DNA of 64,000 nt from the NCBI GenBank assembly GCA_910586245.1, contig CAJUFY010000005.1, forward strand, positions 62,001-126,000, written 5' to 3'. The notes below the pieces were generated by a model. It made no database searches, was not told the origin of the DNA, and worked only from the letters and a program-made list of their open reading frames with translations. Position numbers and translations under genes: made by a program. Shown piece by piece: positions 17,682 through 26,552 of this stretch (its first letter is position 1; the number at the start of each line of letters is the position of its first letter). Source of the stretch: an uncultured Christensenella sp. Lineage in GTDB: Bacteria; Bacillota; Clostridia; Christensenellales; Borkfalkiaceae.

Positions 17682-20600
17682 TTAAGGAAGAGAGGGCAAA
17701 CTGCTCAGCGTGCCGATCAAATACTGCACGTATTGAATGACGCCCGAAATGCTCAGTTGATTGAGATTTTCGTATTCTTTCAAAGAATCGGGCTTAAACC
17801 GTTCGGGCAATATCTGATAGGGATTGGTTGCGATGAATCCGTGCGCGTACATTTTTCCGAGCGACATGTTGTTTAAAAGATCGGTCACGCCGGTAATGTT
17901 TTCGCTGATGTCGAGCACCTTCATATCGAAATTGGAAACGATGTTGCCGTTTGCGTCTTCGGTGCAGAAGAGCAGATACCATACCCCGTCGAAGAAGCGG
18001 TCGAGTTCGTCGTAGCCGCCTTCCGTTTTTTGCATGCGGTAGCGTTCGGTCACCCGATCCGAACCGATCGGTTCGTTAATCCCTTCGGCGAAATAACGCA
18101 TTTCCGCTTCCGTGCGGGTAACGTAGTAAAGTGTGCCGTCCGTCGCGCGATAGACGCGGTAGGACGTTGCTTCGATGAGGATATCGCCGTTTTCGGCGGC
18201 TTCGTATACGGTTTCGCCGATCCGATAGCCCGTCACGAAGCGGTCGAGATCGATGCGGACGCCTTGTTCGTCGTTATAAAAGAATCCGTAATCGTCTTCT
18301 TGAACGTCGTCTTCGTTGCCCTCGTAGGGGAGGGAGGGGACGGAAGCGTCGTAGCTGACTGTCTTCCATTCGTATACGGGTTCGACCGTGATTCTGTGTT
18401 CGAGATAGCCGCTCGTTTTGCCCGTCTTGACGATCGCGGATTCGTCCGCAATGCGGTCGCCGTTGGTTGCGAACCAGCCGAGGCTCAACTGCAGGCCGTT
18501 TTCATGAACGTAATAAATTTCCACGGGATTCTGCGCGGTGATTTCTACAGGAATCGGAATCAGATGAGACATACCCGCCACCAGCATATTGCTCTTGTAA
18601 GCCTGCATGATTTCGGCGTACGTACCCGTCGTGATTTTTACGGCTTTCGCTTTGTTTTCTTCGGAAAGATTTTCGTAAGCGCTGTGGTTGTCGGACACCG
18701 CTTTGCTCATTGAAAGATACGAGTATATTTCTTCGCCGAATACGTCGGACACCGTTAAATCCTGAATATCGTCGGCAAGCGTTTTCAGCGTGCTGTATTT
18801 CAGATTTTTCAAAATTTTGTTGCCGTCCAGATCGCCGTCGAGAATATCGCCGAGGCAGACGGAATCGAGCGCGCCGCTGAATTCTCCCAAACGGGTGTCT
18901 TTGAGCTTTTGCAGAATTTTCGCGGAGTCGGCGTCGATGGAGAGCACGTCGCCCAACGTGAGCGTGTTGATTTTGTTCTGGCTCATCAGGTCGGTGATCC
19001 GCCAGTCGGAAATGGCGTTCAGGAGCAGGGAATCGCTGTTTTCCATGCCGATGATCTGCGAAATTTTTAAGCGTTCGATGCGGCTTTGCTGTTTCATGTC
19101 GGCAAGCGTCCAACCGCTGATCGCGCCCAGCAATCCGCCGTCCGCGCCCGTGATCACGTCGCCGATTTTCAGAGTTTCGATCGTATTCTGATCTTTCAGA
19201 TCGGCGATCGTCCAGTGCCCGATTGCGGCCATCAGCCCCGTAGCGTCGTCGCCGACGCCTAAAACCTGCCCGACGTTTAAATCGTCGAGGACGGAGGGAT
19301 CTTTCAGATCGCCCAGTTTTTTATCTTTCAGCGCCTGCATCAGACCGGAATCTCCGTCTTCCACGCCCAGAACGGTGCCGAGGCTGAGATCGTCGATGAT
19401 CGCCTGATCGGTCATTTCGCCCAGACTTTTTCCGCCCAGCTCCTGCATGAGCGCGGAGGAGGTATCGTTGATTTCGAGAATCTCGTTGAGTTTGATTCCG
19501 TTGATTTTATCCTGTTCGGTCAGATCGGCGATCGTCCAGTTTGCAAGCGTTTTCATGAGTCCGGAAGCGCCGTCGTCGATCTTTACCAGATCGCCGATCT
19601 TTGCTCCGCCGATCAAATCGGCGTCGGGCGCGGTCAGATCGCCCACCGTTTTTTTGGATTTTCCTTCGAGCATGACGACCGTTCTCGTTCCGTCGTCGTT
19701 TTCTTCGACGTAATAGTCGCCGTTTTCGTAGGATTGCGTTTCTTCGTCGTATTCCGCTTTCGTGCCGTATGCAAGGTACAGCATCGCGGGGTCGGAATCG
19801 GGCGTTACCGAAAGCAACGCTTCGACTTCGAGGTCGTTGATCAGACTTTGCGCGCCCGTCGTCAGATCGCCGATGGTGGTGGCGGAGGTCGTTCCGTTTT
19901 CGTTCTTTTTAAAGCAGAGCGCTTTCATGATCGGGTCGGCGTCGGGGTCGTTTTCTTCGATGCCCAGCGCGTCGGCAAGCGCAATGCCTTTTACGAGTTC
20001 GCTGCCCTGTTCGGTGAGGTCGGCGATCGTGTTTTTGATTTTCACGGGATTGCCCGCTTCGTCCATGCCGTCTTTGTAGCAGATCGCAACCATGAGCGGG
20101 TCGCCGTCCGGCGATATTTTCAGCGCGTCGGCAAGGGCGATTCCCTTTACGAGTTCGCTGCCCTGTTCGGTCAGTTCGCCGACGGTGACGGCAACTTTTT
20201 CCCCGTCTTCTCCCTCTTTGTAAAGAATGGAAACCATGAGCGGATCGGCGTTGGGGTCGTCTGCTTTAACGCCCAGTACTTCGGCAAGGGCGATGCCTTT
20301 GAGCAGTCCCTGCGGATCGTTCATCATATCGCCGACGCTCGTCATTTCGCCGTTCGATTTGTACAAAAGCGCTTTGAGCACGGGGTTTTCGGGATCGACG
20401 CTGTTGCCGAGTGCTTCGGCAAGTTTTACGGATTTCAACAGATCGACCGCGTTCTCACCCATAAAGTCGCTCACGGTCGTCTTTACTTTCACGGGATCGC
20501 CGTTTTCGTCCAGAACGGGATTTCCGTTTTCGTCCAACTTGTCTTTATAGCAAAGAGAGGTTACGATCGAATTCGGCTTGCCGCCCGCAAGTTTTAAAAC

Positions 20601-21224
20601 GATTCCTTCGAGTTCGACGTTGGGCAGTACTTGGTCGGAAAAATATTTGCCGATCGAATCGAACCGCACGGATTTGAGCGCGTCGAGGTCGAGATCTACG
20701 CCCAGATCCTTGATCTGCCCGTTTACGCCTTCGAGCAGTTTGGAAAGGGCGGGCGTGTATTTGTCGAAAGAGCCGAGCGTCATCGAGCCGGCGCCGCCCT
20801 TGAACAGGTCGGCGACTTCGGTCACGAGATCGAGTACGGATTTCTGCGCCGCGTATTCGGTTACGATTTCGCTCGTGTTGACGTTGGCGATCTTTAACAG
20901 ATCGTTCACTTTGGCTTTGGTCCCCGCATAGGCGAATCCGCCCGCGAGCGCGCCGAACGCACCGAAGAACCCGATGACGAACGCCAGACATACCGAAAGA
21001 ATGCGCGCGAAAGAATTGCGCGGCACGTAACGGAAACGGCGGGCGATCTTGCCTTCTTTCACGAGTTGCTTTTCGTATTCCCACTGGCGTTTTTTCAGCG
21101 CTTTGCGTTCTTTCCGGTTGAGCCGTTTCTTCTTTTCGGGGAACGCTTCTTCGCGTATTTCTTCCGTCCGTTTTTCTACGGGAACGAGCCCCGTTTCTTC
21201 TTTGTTTTCATCGAATTTCGCCAT
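17682..21224 (-). CDS. Membrane-anchored extracytoplasmic solenoid-repeat protein, unknown function
   Basis: I do not recognise this 1180-residue protein. Residues 1-80 are highly charged and basic, probably cytoplasmic. One membrane segment (about 75-100: F-A-R-I-L-S-V-C-L-A-F-V-I-G-F-F-G) follows, and the rest is outside. Residues about 115-870 hold some 14 imperfect units. Longer units (about 60 residues) near the N-terminus carry D-L-T-E-Q-G-S-E-L-V-K-G-I-A-L-A-D-A-L. Later units (about 40 residues) follow the pattern [T-I-x-D-L-x-x-Q-x-x-I-x-x-L-x-I-G-D-V-L-G] then [S-x-L-M-x-A-I-x-x-W]. The last 300 residues are aperiodic with many Tyr. AGGAGG lies 8 bases before the ATG, inside the end of the preceding gene, so the two form an operon. 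It could be an envelope adhesin or scaffold. Confidence 0.75.
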   Translation of the reverse strand: MAKFDENKEETGLVPVEKRTEEIREEAFPEKKKRLNRKERKALKKRQWEYEKQLVKEGKIARRFRYVPRNSFARILSVCLAFVIGFFGAFGALAGGFAYAGTKAKVNDLLKIANVNTSEIVTEYAAQKSVLDLVTEVADLFKGGAGSMTLGSFDKYTPALSKLLEGVNGQIKDLGVDLDLDALKSVRFDSIGKYFSDQVLPNVELEGIVLKLAGGKPNSIVTSLCYKDKLDENGNPVLDENGDPVKVKTTVSDFMGENAVDLLKSVKLAEALGNSVDPENPVLKALLYKSNGEMTSVGDMMNDPQGLLKGIALAEVLGVKADDPNADPLMVSILYKEGEDGEKVAVTVGELTEQGSELVKGIALADALKISPDGDPLMVAICYKDGMDEAGNPVKIKNTIADLTEQGSELVKGIALADALGIEENDPDADPIMKALCFKKNENGTTSATTIGDLTTGAQSLINDLEVEALLSVTPDSDPAMLYLAYGTKAEYDEETQSYENGDYYVEENDDGTRTVVMLEGKSKKTVGDLTAPDADLIGGAKIGDLVKIDDGASGLMKTLANWTIADLTEQDKINGIKLNEILEINDTSSALMQELGGKSLGEMTDQAIIDDLSLGTVLGVEDGDSGLMQALKDKKLGDLKDPSVLDDLNVGQVLGVGDDATGLMAAIGHWTIADLKDQNTIETLKIGDVITGADGGLLGAISGWTLADMKQQSRIERLKISQIIGMENSDSLLLNAISDWRITDLMSQNKINTLTLGDVLSIDADSAKILQKLKDTRLGEFSGALDSVCLGDILDGDLDGNKILKNLKYSTLKTLADDIQDLTVSDVFGEEIYSYLSMSKAVSDNHSAYENLSEENKAKAVKITTGTYAEIMQAYKSNMLVAGMSHLIPIPVEITAQNPVEIYYVHENGLQLSLGWFATNGDRIADESAIVKTGKTSGYLEHRITVEPVYEWKTVSYDASVPSLPYEGNEDDVQEDDYGFFYNDEQGVRIDLDRFVTGYRIGETVYEAAENGDILIEATSYRVYRATDGTLYYVTRTEAEMRYFAEGINEPIGSDRVTERYRMQKTEGGYDELDRFFDGVWYLLFCTEDANGNIVSNFDMKVLDISENITGVTDLLNNMSLGKMYAHGFIATNPYQILPERFKPDSLKEYENLNQLSISGVIQYVQYLIGTLSSLPSLP

Positions 21225-21228
21225 CCGA

Positions 21229-21534
21229 TTACCTCCTAGCGACGAGGAAACGTTCCGCCCCGTTCACTTCATATTCTCCGATCCTTTCCGCAAGAAAAAT
21301 ATCCCCCGCGGAAAATTGCGCTTCGCCGCGCGCCCACTTGATAAACCCGTTTCCCGCACAGATTTTTACGTAATCTTCGGCGCCTGAAAAGAGCTTGAAG
21401 CGCTTGCCCGTGATCCGCAGCAGACCTTCCGCCTTTTCCAGAACGCAGCCCTGTACGGTGCGCGGAGGGCCGAAAGGGAGCGCTTCGGTAAATTTGCCTT
21501 CCGCTTGATCGGAAAGGATTTTAACGAGTTTCAT
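21229..21534 (-). CDS. Small cupin-like hypothetical protein
   Basis: A 101-residue protein, probably all-beta, ending G-D-I-F-L-A-E-R-I-G-E-Y-E-V-N-G, which looks like the second half of a cupin barrel. No metal-binding histidines are seen, so any enzymatic role is doubtful. It is followed after 4 bases by the large repeat-protein gene. Its -10 box ends 6 bases before the ATG, so the mRNA may be leaderless. Function unknown. Confidence 0.6.
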   Translation of the reverse strand: MKLVKILSDQAEGKFTEALPFGPPRTVQGCVLEKAEGLLRITGKRFKLFSGAEDYVKICAGNGFIKWARGEAQFSAGDIFLAERIGEYEVNGAERFLVARR

Positions 21535-21540
21535 AGGTGT

Positions 21541-21569
21541 ATTATAATATACGGGGGATAAAAAAGCAA
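21541..21569 (-). promoter_or_regulatory. Promoter of cupin-like gene and repeat-protein operon
   Basis: On the minus strand: TTGCTT, 17 bases, TATAAT, then only ACACCT before the ATG at 21534. There is no room for a ribosome binding site. Confidence 0.7.
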
Positions 21570-21602
21570 GTGATTTGAAAAGACAACATTTCCCTATTAT
21601 AA

Positions 21603-21635
21603 TACCCCTCCCCGCCGATCATGCGGGGAGGGGTA
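21603..21635. terminator. Long GC-rich hairpin downstream of rmuC
   Basis: A 13-bp perfect stem (TACCCCTCCCCGC with its complement) and a 7-base loop lie just after the rmuC stop codon. A T tract is poor on both sides, so it may protect mRNA ends or slow polymerase instead of acting as a classical terminator. Confidence 0.55.
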
Positions 21636-21639
21636 TGAT

Positions 21640-22779
21640 TCACTCTTCTTCGCCGCCGCCGATTGCGCGGAAGGAATCGAGTTTGCGGCCGATCGTATTC
21701 GTGCGTTTTTCGGCGCTTTCCACGCTGTCCTGCGCCTCCTGCAATTTGCGTCTGGTCTTTTCGAGCAGTTCCGAAAATTTGGCGAAATCGACGCGGAACG
21801 AATCGAGCATCTGTCGCAGCTCTCCCGACCGTTTTTCGATCGCCGCCGTGCGGAATCCCGTTTGCAGGGTGGAAAGCAGCGCGCCCAGATTCGTCGGCCC
21901 GCAGGCGATGATGCGGCGGCGGTGCAGGTAGTCGGCAAGTCCCGCCGACCGCGCCACTTCGGCGTATAGTCCCTCCGAAGGCAGGTACATGACCGCGAAA
22001 TCCGTCGTCATAGGGGGCAGAACGTATTTTGCGGCGATGGAGTCGGCTTGCACCTTTACGACTTTTTCCAGATTTTTACGCGCTTGTTCCTCGCCCGCTT
22101 TGTCGCCGTGTTCCGAACAGAAAACCAGCCGGTCGAATTCTTCGACGGGGAATTTGCTGTCCACGGGCAAGTACACGGTTTCGCCGTCTTTGGAAGGGAG
22201 CAGGATCACAAAATCCACGAGTGAATTTTCGAGCGGATTGAGTTTTACGCTCTTTTTGTACTGTTCGGGCGCGAGCATCTGATCGAGCAGAGTCGCAAGC
22301 TGCGCCTCGCCCCAGGTGCCGCGCAGTTTCACGTTGGAGAACGCGCGCTTGATGTCGGCGACGTTGCCGGAGAGCGACTTCATTTCACCCACGCTTTCGT
22401 ACATCTTTTCAAGACGGTCGGAAATCCGCGCGAAGGAATCGGAAAGTTTTCCGTCGATGGAAGTCGTCAGTTTGTCGTCCACCGTGCGGCGGATGCGTTC
22501 CAGATTGTGCGCATTCGCGTCGACGATGTATTTCATGTCGTCGGCAAGACGGCTCTGAATGTTGTTGAGGCGGATTTCCGTCGTGCGGCTTAAATTTTCC
22601 GTGGCGCGGTTTGCGTAGTCGGTCGCGTTTCCGATCGCGTCCGTTTTTTCTTCGAGTCTGCGCAGCGCCTCTTTGGTCGCGCCGTCTCCTTCGTTTCTGC
22701 GTTTGACGAGCAGGAATAGCAGCAGGATCAGGCAGACTGCGTTTAATATAAGGCTGATGATAAGCAGCGTATCCGTCAT
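21640..22779 (-). CDS. rmuC: DNA recombination protein RmuC
   Basis: A 379-residue RmuC-family protein. It has an N-terminal membrane segment (about 4-24), a long coiled-coil region to about 140, and the conserved nuclease-like core with L-R-G-T-W-G-E-A-Q-L, D-F-V-I-L-L-P and V-D-S-K-F-P. RmuC proteins limit DNA inversion and rearrangement in E. coli; the fold relates to restriction endonucleases. The ATG overlaps the stop of cca by 4 bases, so both are translated from one mRNA. Confidence 0.9.
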   Translation of the reverse strand: MTDTLLIISLILNAVCLILLLFLLVKRRNEGDGATKEALRRLEEKTDAIGNATDYANRATENLSRTTEIRLNNIQSRLADDMKYIVDANAHNLERIRRTVDDKLTTSIDGKLSDSFARISDRLEKMYESVGEMKSLSGNVADIKRAFSNVKLRGTWGEAQLATLLDQMLAPEQYKKSVKLNPLENSLVDFVILLPSKDGETVYLPVDSKFPVEEFDRLVFCSEHGDKAGEEQARKNLEKVVKVQADSIAAKYVLPPMTTDFAVMYLPSEGLYAEVARSAGLADYLHRRRIIACGPTNLGALLSTLQTGFRTAAIEKRSGELRQMLDSFRVDFAKFSELLEKTRRKLQEAQDSVESAEKRTNTIGRKLDSFRAIGGGEEE

Positions 22780-24137
22780 TGCGGTTTTCTCCTCAGGTAA
22801 ATTTTTTCCGCGCGGGCGAGCAGAAATTCGCGCGCGTTGCGGCTGCCGTCAGGAATACATTCGCCGAGCAGGCGTTGCAGAACCGTTCCCGTATCTTCGG
22901 GCGCAACGCCCAGCGCTTGTAGGTCTTTGCCGTTGACTGCGAGTTCCCGAACGGTGAAGGGCACGCCCTCCCGTATCATCGTTTCGAGCACGGCGTTCCA
23001 TTTCAGCACGGCGGGCGCGGGGGAGAGATCTCCCTTGCAGGCGGAATAGTCCGCTTGTTTTAAGGCGAGCAGATTTTCGAGGAAAGGGCGGTATTTTACG
23101 ATTTCGGCGCGCACTTTGTTTTCGCGCATCGCCAGGTTGAAGTCGCGCATGTGCAGCCGCACGAGCGTAACCGTTTCCTCGGTAAGTTTTTTGGGCGCGG
23201 AAAGCCGCGCCATGATCTCTTCGGCGATGCGCGCCCCTTCTTCGGCGTGCGCGTAAAAGTTGCCGTCGCGCAGGTGGCAGAAGGGTTTCCCGACGTCGTG
23301 CAGCAGCGCGGCGAAGCGGATTTCGGGCGGCGCGTACCGCACGCAACGGAACGTGTGTTCGAGCACGTCGCAGTCGTGGAAATCGGCACGCTGTTTCATG
23401 CCGTCGCCCGAAGCGAGCTCGGGCAGGATTTCGTCCAGTACGCCGCTTGTTTTCAGAACGTGCAACCCGTGATAGGGGGCTTCGGCGCACCCGTGTTTTT
23501 CGTCGGCGTGCAGCAATAGATCGAGTTCGGTAAAAATGCGCTGCGGCACGATATCGCGGATGAGCGCGCGGTTGGCATATGCGCCTGCAAGGCATTCTTC
23601 GTCGGGCGCGAATCCCGTCTGTGCGGCGAGCCTTGCAAGCCGCAGAAGACGCAGTCCGTCCTCACCGAAAACCTTTTTGGCAGGCGCGACCGTGCGCAGG
23701 ATTTTATTCTCGATATCGGCGATTCCGCCGAGCGGATCGCAGAACGTCTGCGCGTTGATTTCGTAATATACGGCGTTTGCGCAGAAATCGCGGCGCCGCG
23801 CGTCCGTTTCGATGTCCTCGGTGAATTCGATGTCGCGCGGGGTGTGTTCGCCGCGCACGTAACGGTCGGAGCGGAAGCGCGTAAATTCGTAATCGGAGCC
23901 GCGGCCGTCCTTCATCTTTACGGTGCCCGTACGGCGGTAAACGCTCTTTACCGAAAATCCGCATTGCTCTGCGGCGGCAAGCACTTCTTCTTCCCGCGCG
24001 GGAGAACAGATATCCCAGTCGGGGTGAGGCGAAGGAAATCCCGCCAAAAAGTCGCGCACGCTTCCGCCGACGACGTAAAGCGGCTTGCCGAGTGCGGCGG
24101 CGAGCGCGGTTAAATTTTCGGGTACTGGGAATTTCAT
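22776..24137 (-). CDS. cca: CCA tRNA nucleotidyltransferase with HD domain
   Basis: This adds or repairs the CCA end of tRNAs. The head domain has the class II nucleotidyltransferase signature G-G-S-V-R-D-F-L with the D-W-D-I catalytic carboxylates, then a C-A-N-A / R-R-D-F motif and the RNA-binding domain. An HD phosphohydrolase domain (D-V-L-E-H-T-F, A-A-L-L-H-D-V-G-K-P) occupies about 240-360. The start at 24137 has a TGAGGAAG ribosome site and the family opening; a further upstream in-frame ATG (24209) lies at the promoter and is rejected. The product is 453 residues. Confidence 0.9.
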   Translation of the reverse strand: MKFPVPENLTALAAALGKPLYVVGGSVRDFLAGFPSPHPDWDICSPAREEEVLAAAEQCGFSVKSVYRRTGTVKMKDGRGSDYEFTRFRSDRYVRGEHTPRDIEFTEDIETDARRRDFCANAVYYEINAQTFCDPLGGIADIENKILRTVAPAKKVFGEDGLRLLRLARLAAQTGFAPDEECLAGAYANRALIRDIVPQRIFTELDLLLHADEKHGCAEAPYHGLHVLKTSGVLDEILPELASGDGMKQRADFHDCDVLEHTFRCVRYAPPEIRFAALLHDVGKPFCHLRDGNFYAHAEEGARIAEEIMARLSAPKKLTEETVTLVRLHMRDFNLAMRENKVRAEIVKYRPFLENLLALKQADYSACKGDLSPAPAVLKWNAVLETMIREGVPFTVRELAVNGKDLQALGVAPEDTGTVLQRLLGECIPDGSRNAREFLLARAEKIYLRRKPQ

Positions 24138-24167
24138 GCGCTTCCTCAAAAATTTTTTTCGAGAAAC

Positions 24168-24219
24168 AGTATAACAGATTTCAAAAAAAATTGCAATTCC
24201 CAAAAACATCGTGTATAAT
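24168..24219. promoter_or_regulatory. Divergent promoters sharing one palindromic -35 box
   Basis: The hexamer TTGCAA at 24191-24196 is its own reverse complement. To the right, 17 bases lead to TATAAT (24214-24219) for the lipid kinase gene. To the left, 17 bases lead to TATACT (minus strand, 24168-24173) for cca. Both promoters therefore seem to use the same six base pairs. Confidence 0.75.
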
Positions 24220-24254
24220 GGATTGTGGAAAATTATACTGCCGAGGAAACCGCC

Positions 24255-25127
24255 ATGCTGAACTTTATCGTGAACCCGAATGCTTTGAAAGGAAAACAGG
24301 ACAAGTTTTTAAAGAAGCTGGAGGCGCGGTTAAAGGAAGAGGGCGCGGAATACCGTCTGTTCTTTTCGGAAAAGAAGGGCGGGATCGGCAAATACGCGCG
24401 TTCGCTCACCGAAGCGGGGCAGAAAAAGATCATTGCCGTGGGCGGCGACGGCACGCTGAACGAAGTGCTTGCCAATTTGCACGATCCTTCGCAGGTGGAA
24501 CTGGGGCTCATCCCCGCGGGAACGGGCAACGATTTTGCCGTAGCGGCGAAAATCCCCAACGGGATCGCCGCGCTCGACCTCATTTTAAAAGGCGAAGCGA
24601 TCGAAACGGATTACATTGAGTGCGGCAACGGCGTGCGTAGCATGAACATTGCGGGGCTGGGTATGGACGTGGATATTCTGCAACGCTGCGCCGCAAAGAA
24701 ACGGGGCGGAAATAAGAGTAAGTATTTTCACAGTTTGCTTTCTTCGCTCGCGCATTACCGCGGTTTGAAAATGCAGGTAACCGCAAACGGGGAAACGAAG
24801 GAATACGACGCGTTCATCGCGTTCGTGAGCAACGGCACCCAGTTCGGGGGCGGAATCCCGATCTGCCCCGATGCGAAGATCGACGACGGCCTTTTCAATC
24901 TCGTCGTGATCGAATGCCCCAAACGCAGTAAAATTTTATTCGAACTCATCCGTTTGATGCGCGGAAAAATTCTTACCCGTCCGATTTCTCACCAGCTGTT
25001 GTGCAAGGAAGCGAAGATCGTGCCCGTCGGCGAACAGCTGTTCGAAAGCGACGGCGAACTCTTTCCCGTGCAGGGCGCGCTCGAAGCGAAAATCGTGAGC
25101 GGAAAGTTGAAAATGTACCGAGGCTGA
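24255..25127 (+). CDS. Diacylglycerol/lipid kinase family protein
   Basis: A 290-residue DAGK-catalytic-domain protein (YegS/DgkB/LCB5 group) that phosphorylates a lipid such as diacylglycerol with ATP. The nucleotide-binding G-G-D-G-T-L-N-E-V and the P-A-G-T-G-N-D-F-A motif are present. The C-terminal beta-sandwich contains P-I-C-P-D-A-K-I-D-D-G. The start at 24255 has GAGGAAA upstream; an in-frame GTG at 24225 would lie at the transcription start and is rejected. The next gene starts one base after its stop, so the kinase and the phosphatase are probably co-translated. Confidence 0.88.
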   Translation: MLNFIVNPNALKGKQDKFLKKLEARLKEEGAEYRLFFSEKKGGIGKYARSLTEAGQKKIIAVGGDGTLNEVLANLHDPSQVELGLIPAGTGNDFAVAAKIPNGIAALDLILKGEAIETDYIECGNGVRSMNIAGLGMDVDILQRCAAKKRGGNKSKYFHSLLSSLAHYRGLKMQVTANGETKEYDAFIAFVSNGTQFGGGIPICPDAKIDDGLFNLVVIECPKRSKILFELIRLMRGKILTRPISHQLLCKEAKIVPVGEQLFESDGELFPVQGALEAKIVSGKLKMYRG

Positions 25128-25128
25128 T

Positions 25129-26187
25129 ATGTCAGGAATGTTGCGGGACGTGCTCGACCGCGTTCCCACGGCGGCGATCGTCGTAGATAAAAATTTAAAG
25201 GTGCGCTATACCAACCGCGCCTTCCGCGAATATTTCCGCTCGAAAAAGGAGCGGGGCTTTTTGCGCGACGTGATTTCCTGCGGCGAACCGCGCGAAAAGT
25301 GCGGCAACGGGGTAAAATGCGCGTATTGCGGGTTGCGGGGAGTGTTTTTAGACGCCGCGCAAAACGGCGGAAAGGCGTTCCGCAAGCTCATCTTGCGCGG
25401 CGAGCGGGACGACGTCGCATTCCGGATCAAAGTAATTCCGATGAATAAATATTATCTGGGAATCGTCGACAACGCGTACGAAACGGAAATCGCCCGCGAA
25501 ATGTATTCGGCGCAGAGCATTCAGCAGCGGTTGCTGCCGCCCGCGAATCCCGAAAGCGGCACGCGTTATTCCTTTATGTACATTCCTTGCCGCGAGATCG
25601 GCGGCGATCTACCCGACGTGTACGAAGTGAACGGCGAAACGATGGGGCTGATTGCCGACGTTTCCGGCAAAGGCATTTCGGCGGGCATGCTTTCCGCGTT
25701 CGTAAAAGCGGGCTGGGACCGCAGCGAACCTTCGCCCGCGCGCGCAATCCGCGGCTTGAACGCGAAATTTCAGGAACTCAATCTGGACGAACGCTCTTAC
25801 GTAACCGCGGCGGCGGTGCGCATCGATCGGGCGCGGCGCGAAATCAATTACAGCGTGGCGGGGCACAACGCGCCGCTTCTGCTCAAAAGCGCGCTCGGCA
25901 TTGACGAAATCGTAATGAATTCCCCGCCCGTTTCCACGTGGATTCCCGATTTCGAATACGACGACCGCGTGATCGGGTATTCAAAAGGGGATATTCTCGT
26001 CATGCTGACGGACGGTGTGACGGAAAGCAAAAACGGCAGAGGGGAACAATTTTCGCTCGAACGCGTAGAGGGGATTTTGCAGAAGTCCGAAAATGCGGAA
26101 CGGTTTATCGAACGGCTCAAAGCCGTTTTAAAGGAGTTTTGCGGAACGTTTACCGACGATTTAACGGCGGTCGCGTTCGATTTATAA
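25129..26187 (+). CDS. PAS domain plus SpoIIE-type PP2C phosphatase with a cysteine cluster
   Basis: The N-terminal 110 residues form a PAS-like sensor (A-A-I-V-V-D-K-N-L-K-V-R-Y-T-N). It includes four cysteines, Cys51, Cys58, Cys64 and Cys67, spaced like a metal or redox site. The C-terminal domain is a SpoIIE/RsbU-type serine phosphatase, with metal ligands in E-I-G-G-D-L-P-D, D-V-S-G-K-G-I-S-A-G-M, T-D-G-V-T-E-S and the final D-D-L-T-A-V-A. Such enzymes dephosphorylate anti-sigma-factor antagonists. No anti-sigma pair is adjacent, so the target is unknown. Its ATG follows the lipid kinase stop by one base. Confidence 0.88.
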   Translation: MSGMLRDVLDRVPTAAIVVDKNLKVRYTNRAFREYFRSKKERGFLRDVISCGEPREKCGNGVKCAYCGLRGVFLDAAQNGGKAFRKLILRGERDDVAFRIKVIPMNKYYLGIVDNAYETEIAREMYSAQSIQQRLLPPANPESGTRYSFMYIPCREIGGDLPDVYEVNGETMGLIADVSGKGISAGMLSAFVKAGWDRSEPSPARAIRGLNAKFQELNLDERSYVTAAAVRIDRARREINYSVAGHNAPLLLKSALGIDEIVMNSPPVSTWIPDFEYDDRVIGYSKGDILVMLTDGVTESKNGRGEQFSLERVEGILQKSENAERFIERLKAVLKEFCGTFTDDLTAVAFDL

Positions 26188-26202
26188 AATAATTTGCAAA
26201 GA

Positions 26203-26228
26203 AAAAAACCGCCTTCGGGCGGTTTTTT
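26203..26228. terminator. Bidirectional terminator
   Basis: An AAAAAACCGCC stem with a stable TTCG tetraloop and its perfect complement ending in TTTTTT. Symmetric, so it serves both the phosphatase gene and the convergent small membrane gene. Confidence 0.92.
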
Positions 26229-26242
26229 CACGTGCTTTTGTT

Positions 26243-26464
26243 TTACAGGTTCAGCAGACGAAGAATGTGTTTGCTGAAAATCATGAGGATCAGGTCGATA
26301 ATCCATACGATCGTGAAACCGAAGATCAGACGGATCAGACCGGCAACGATTTTGCCTTCGGAAAATCTCGTGACCGCGCCGCAGAGCCAAGCCGTAACGG
26401 GAATGATCGCAAGAATTACGCTTACGATGTAAGGCAGACCGAAATAATCACCCTTTTTTGCCAT
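26243..26464 (-). CDS. Small two-span membrane protein
   Basis: A 73-residue protein with two hydrophobic segments (about 9-31 and 42-65) around a short basic loop T-R-F-S-E-G-K. The layout and length recall small stress-associated YqaE/Pmp3-like proteins, but I cannot claim the family. The start at 26464 has AAAGGAGTT upstream and a consensus promoter in front. It is monocistronic, between its own promoter and a strong terminator. Confidence 0.75.
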   Translation of the reverse strand: MAKKGDYFGLPYIVSVILAIIPVTAWLCGAVTRFSEGKIVAGLIRLIFGFTIVWIIDLILMIFSKHILRLLNL

Positions 26465-26499
26465 AACAAAAACTCCTTTACACAATTTTTTATGAATTT

Positions 26500-26528
26500 A
26501 TTATAATCTCTCCGTGACGGTTTGTCAA
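26500..26528 (-). promoter_or_regulatory. Consensus promoter of small membrane protein gene
   Basis: On the minus strand: TTGACA, 17 bases, TATAAT, an exact sigma-A consensus, which suggests high expression. Confidence 0.88.
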
Positions 26529-26552
26529 GAGATTTATGAAATTTTCAAGAAC

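Noticed and set aside
24225..24254. GTG start for the lipid kinase gene
   Set aside because: It lies six bases after the -10 box, at or before the transcription start. The ATG at 24255 has a ribosome site.
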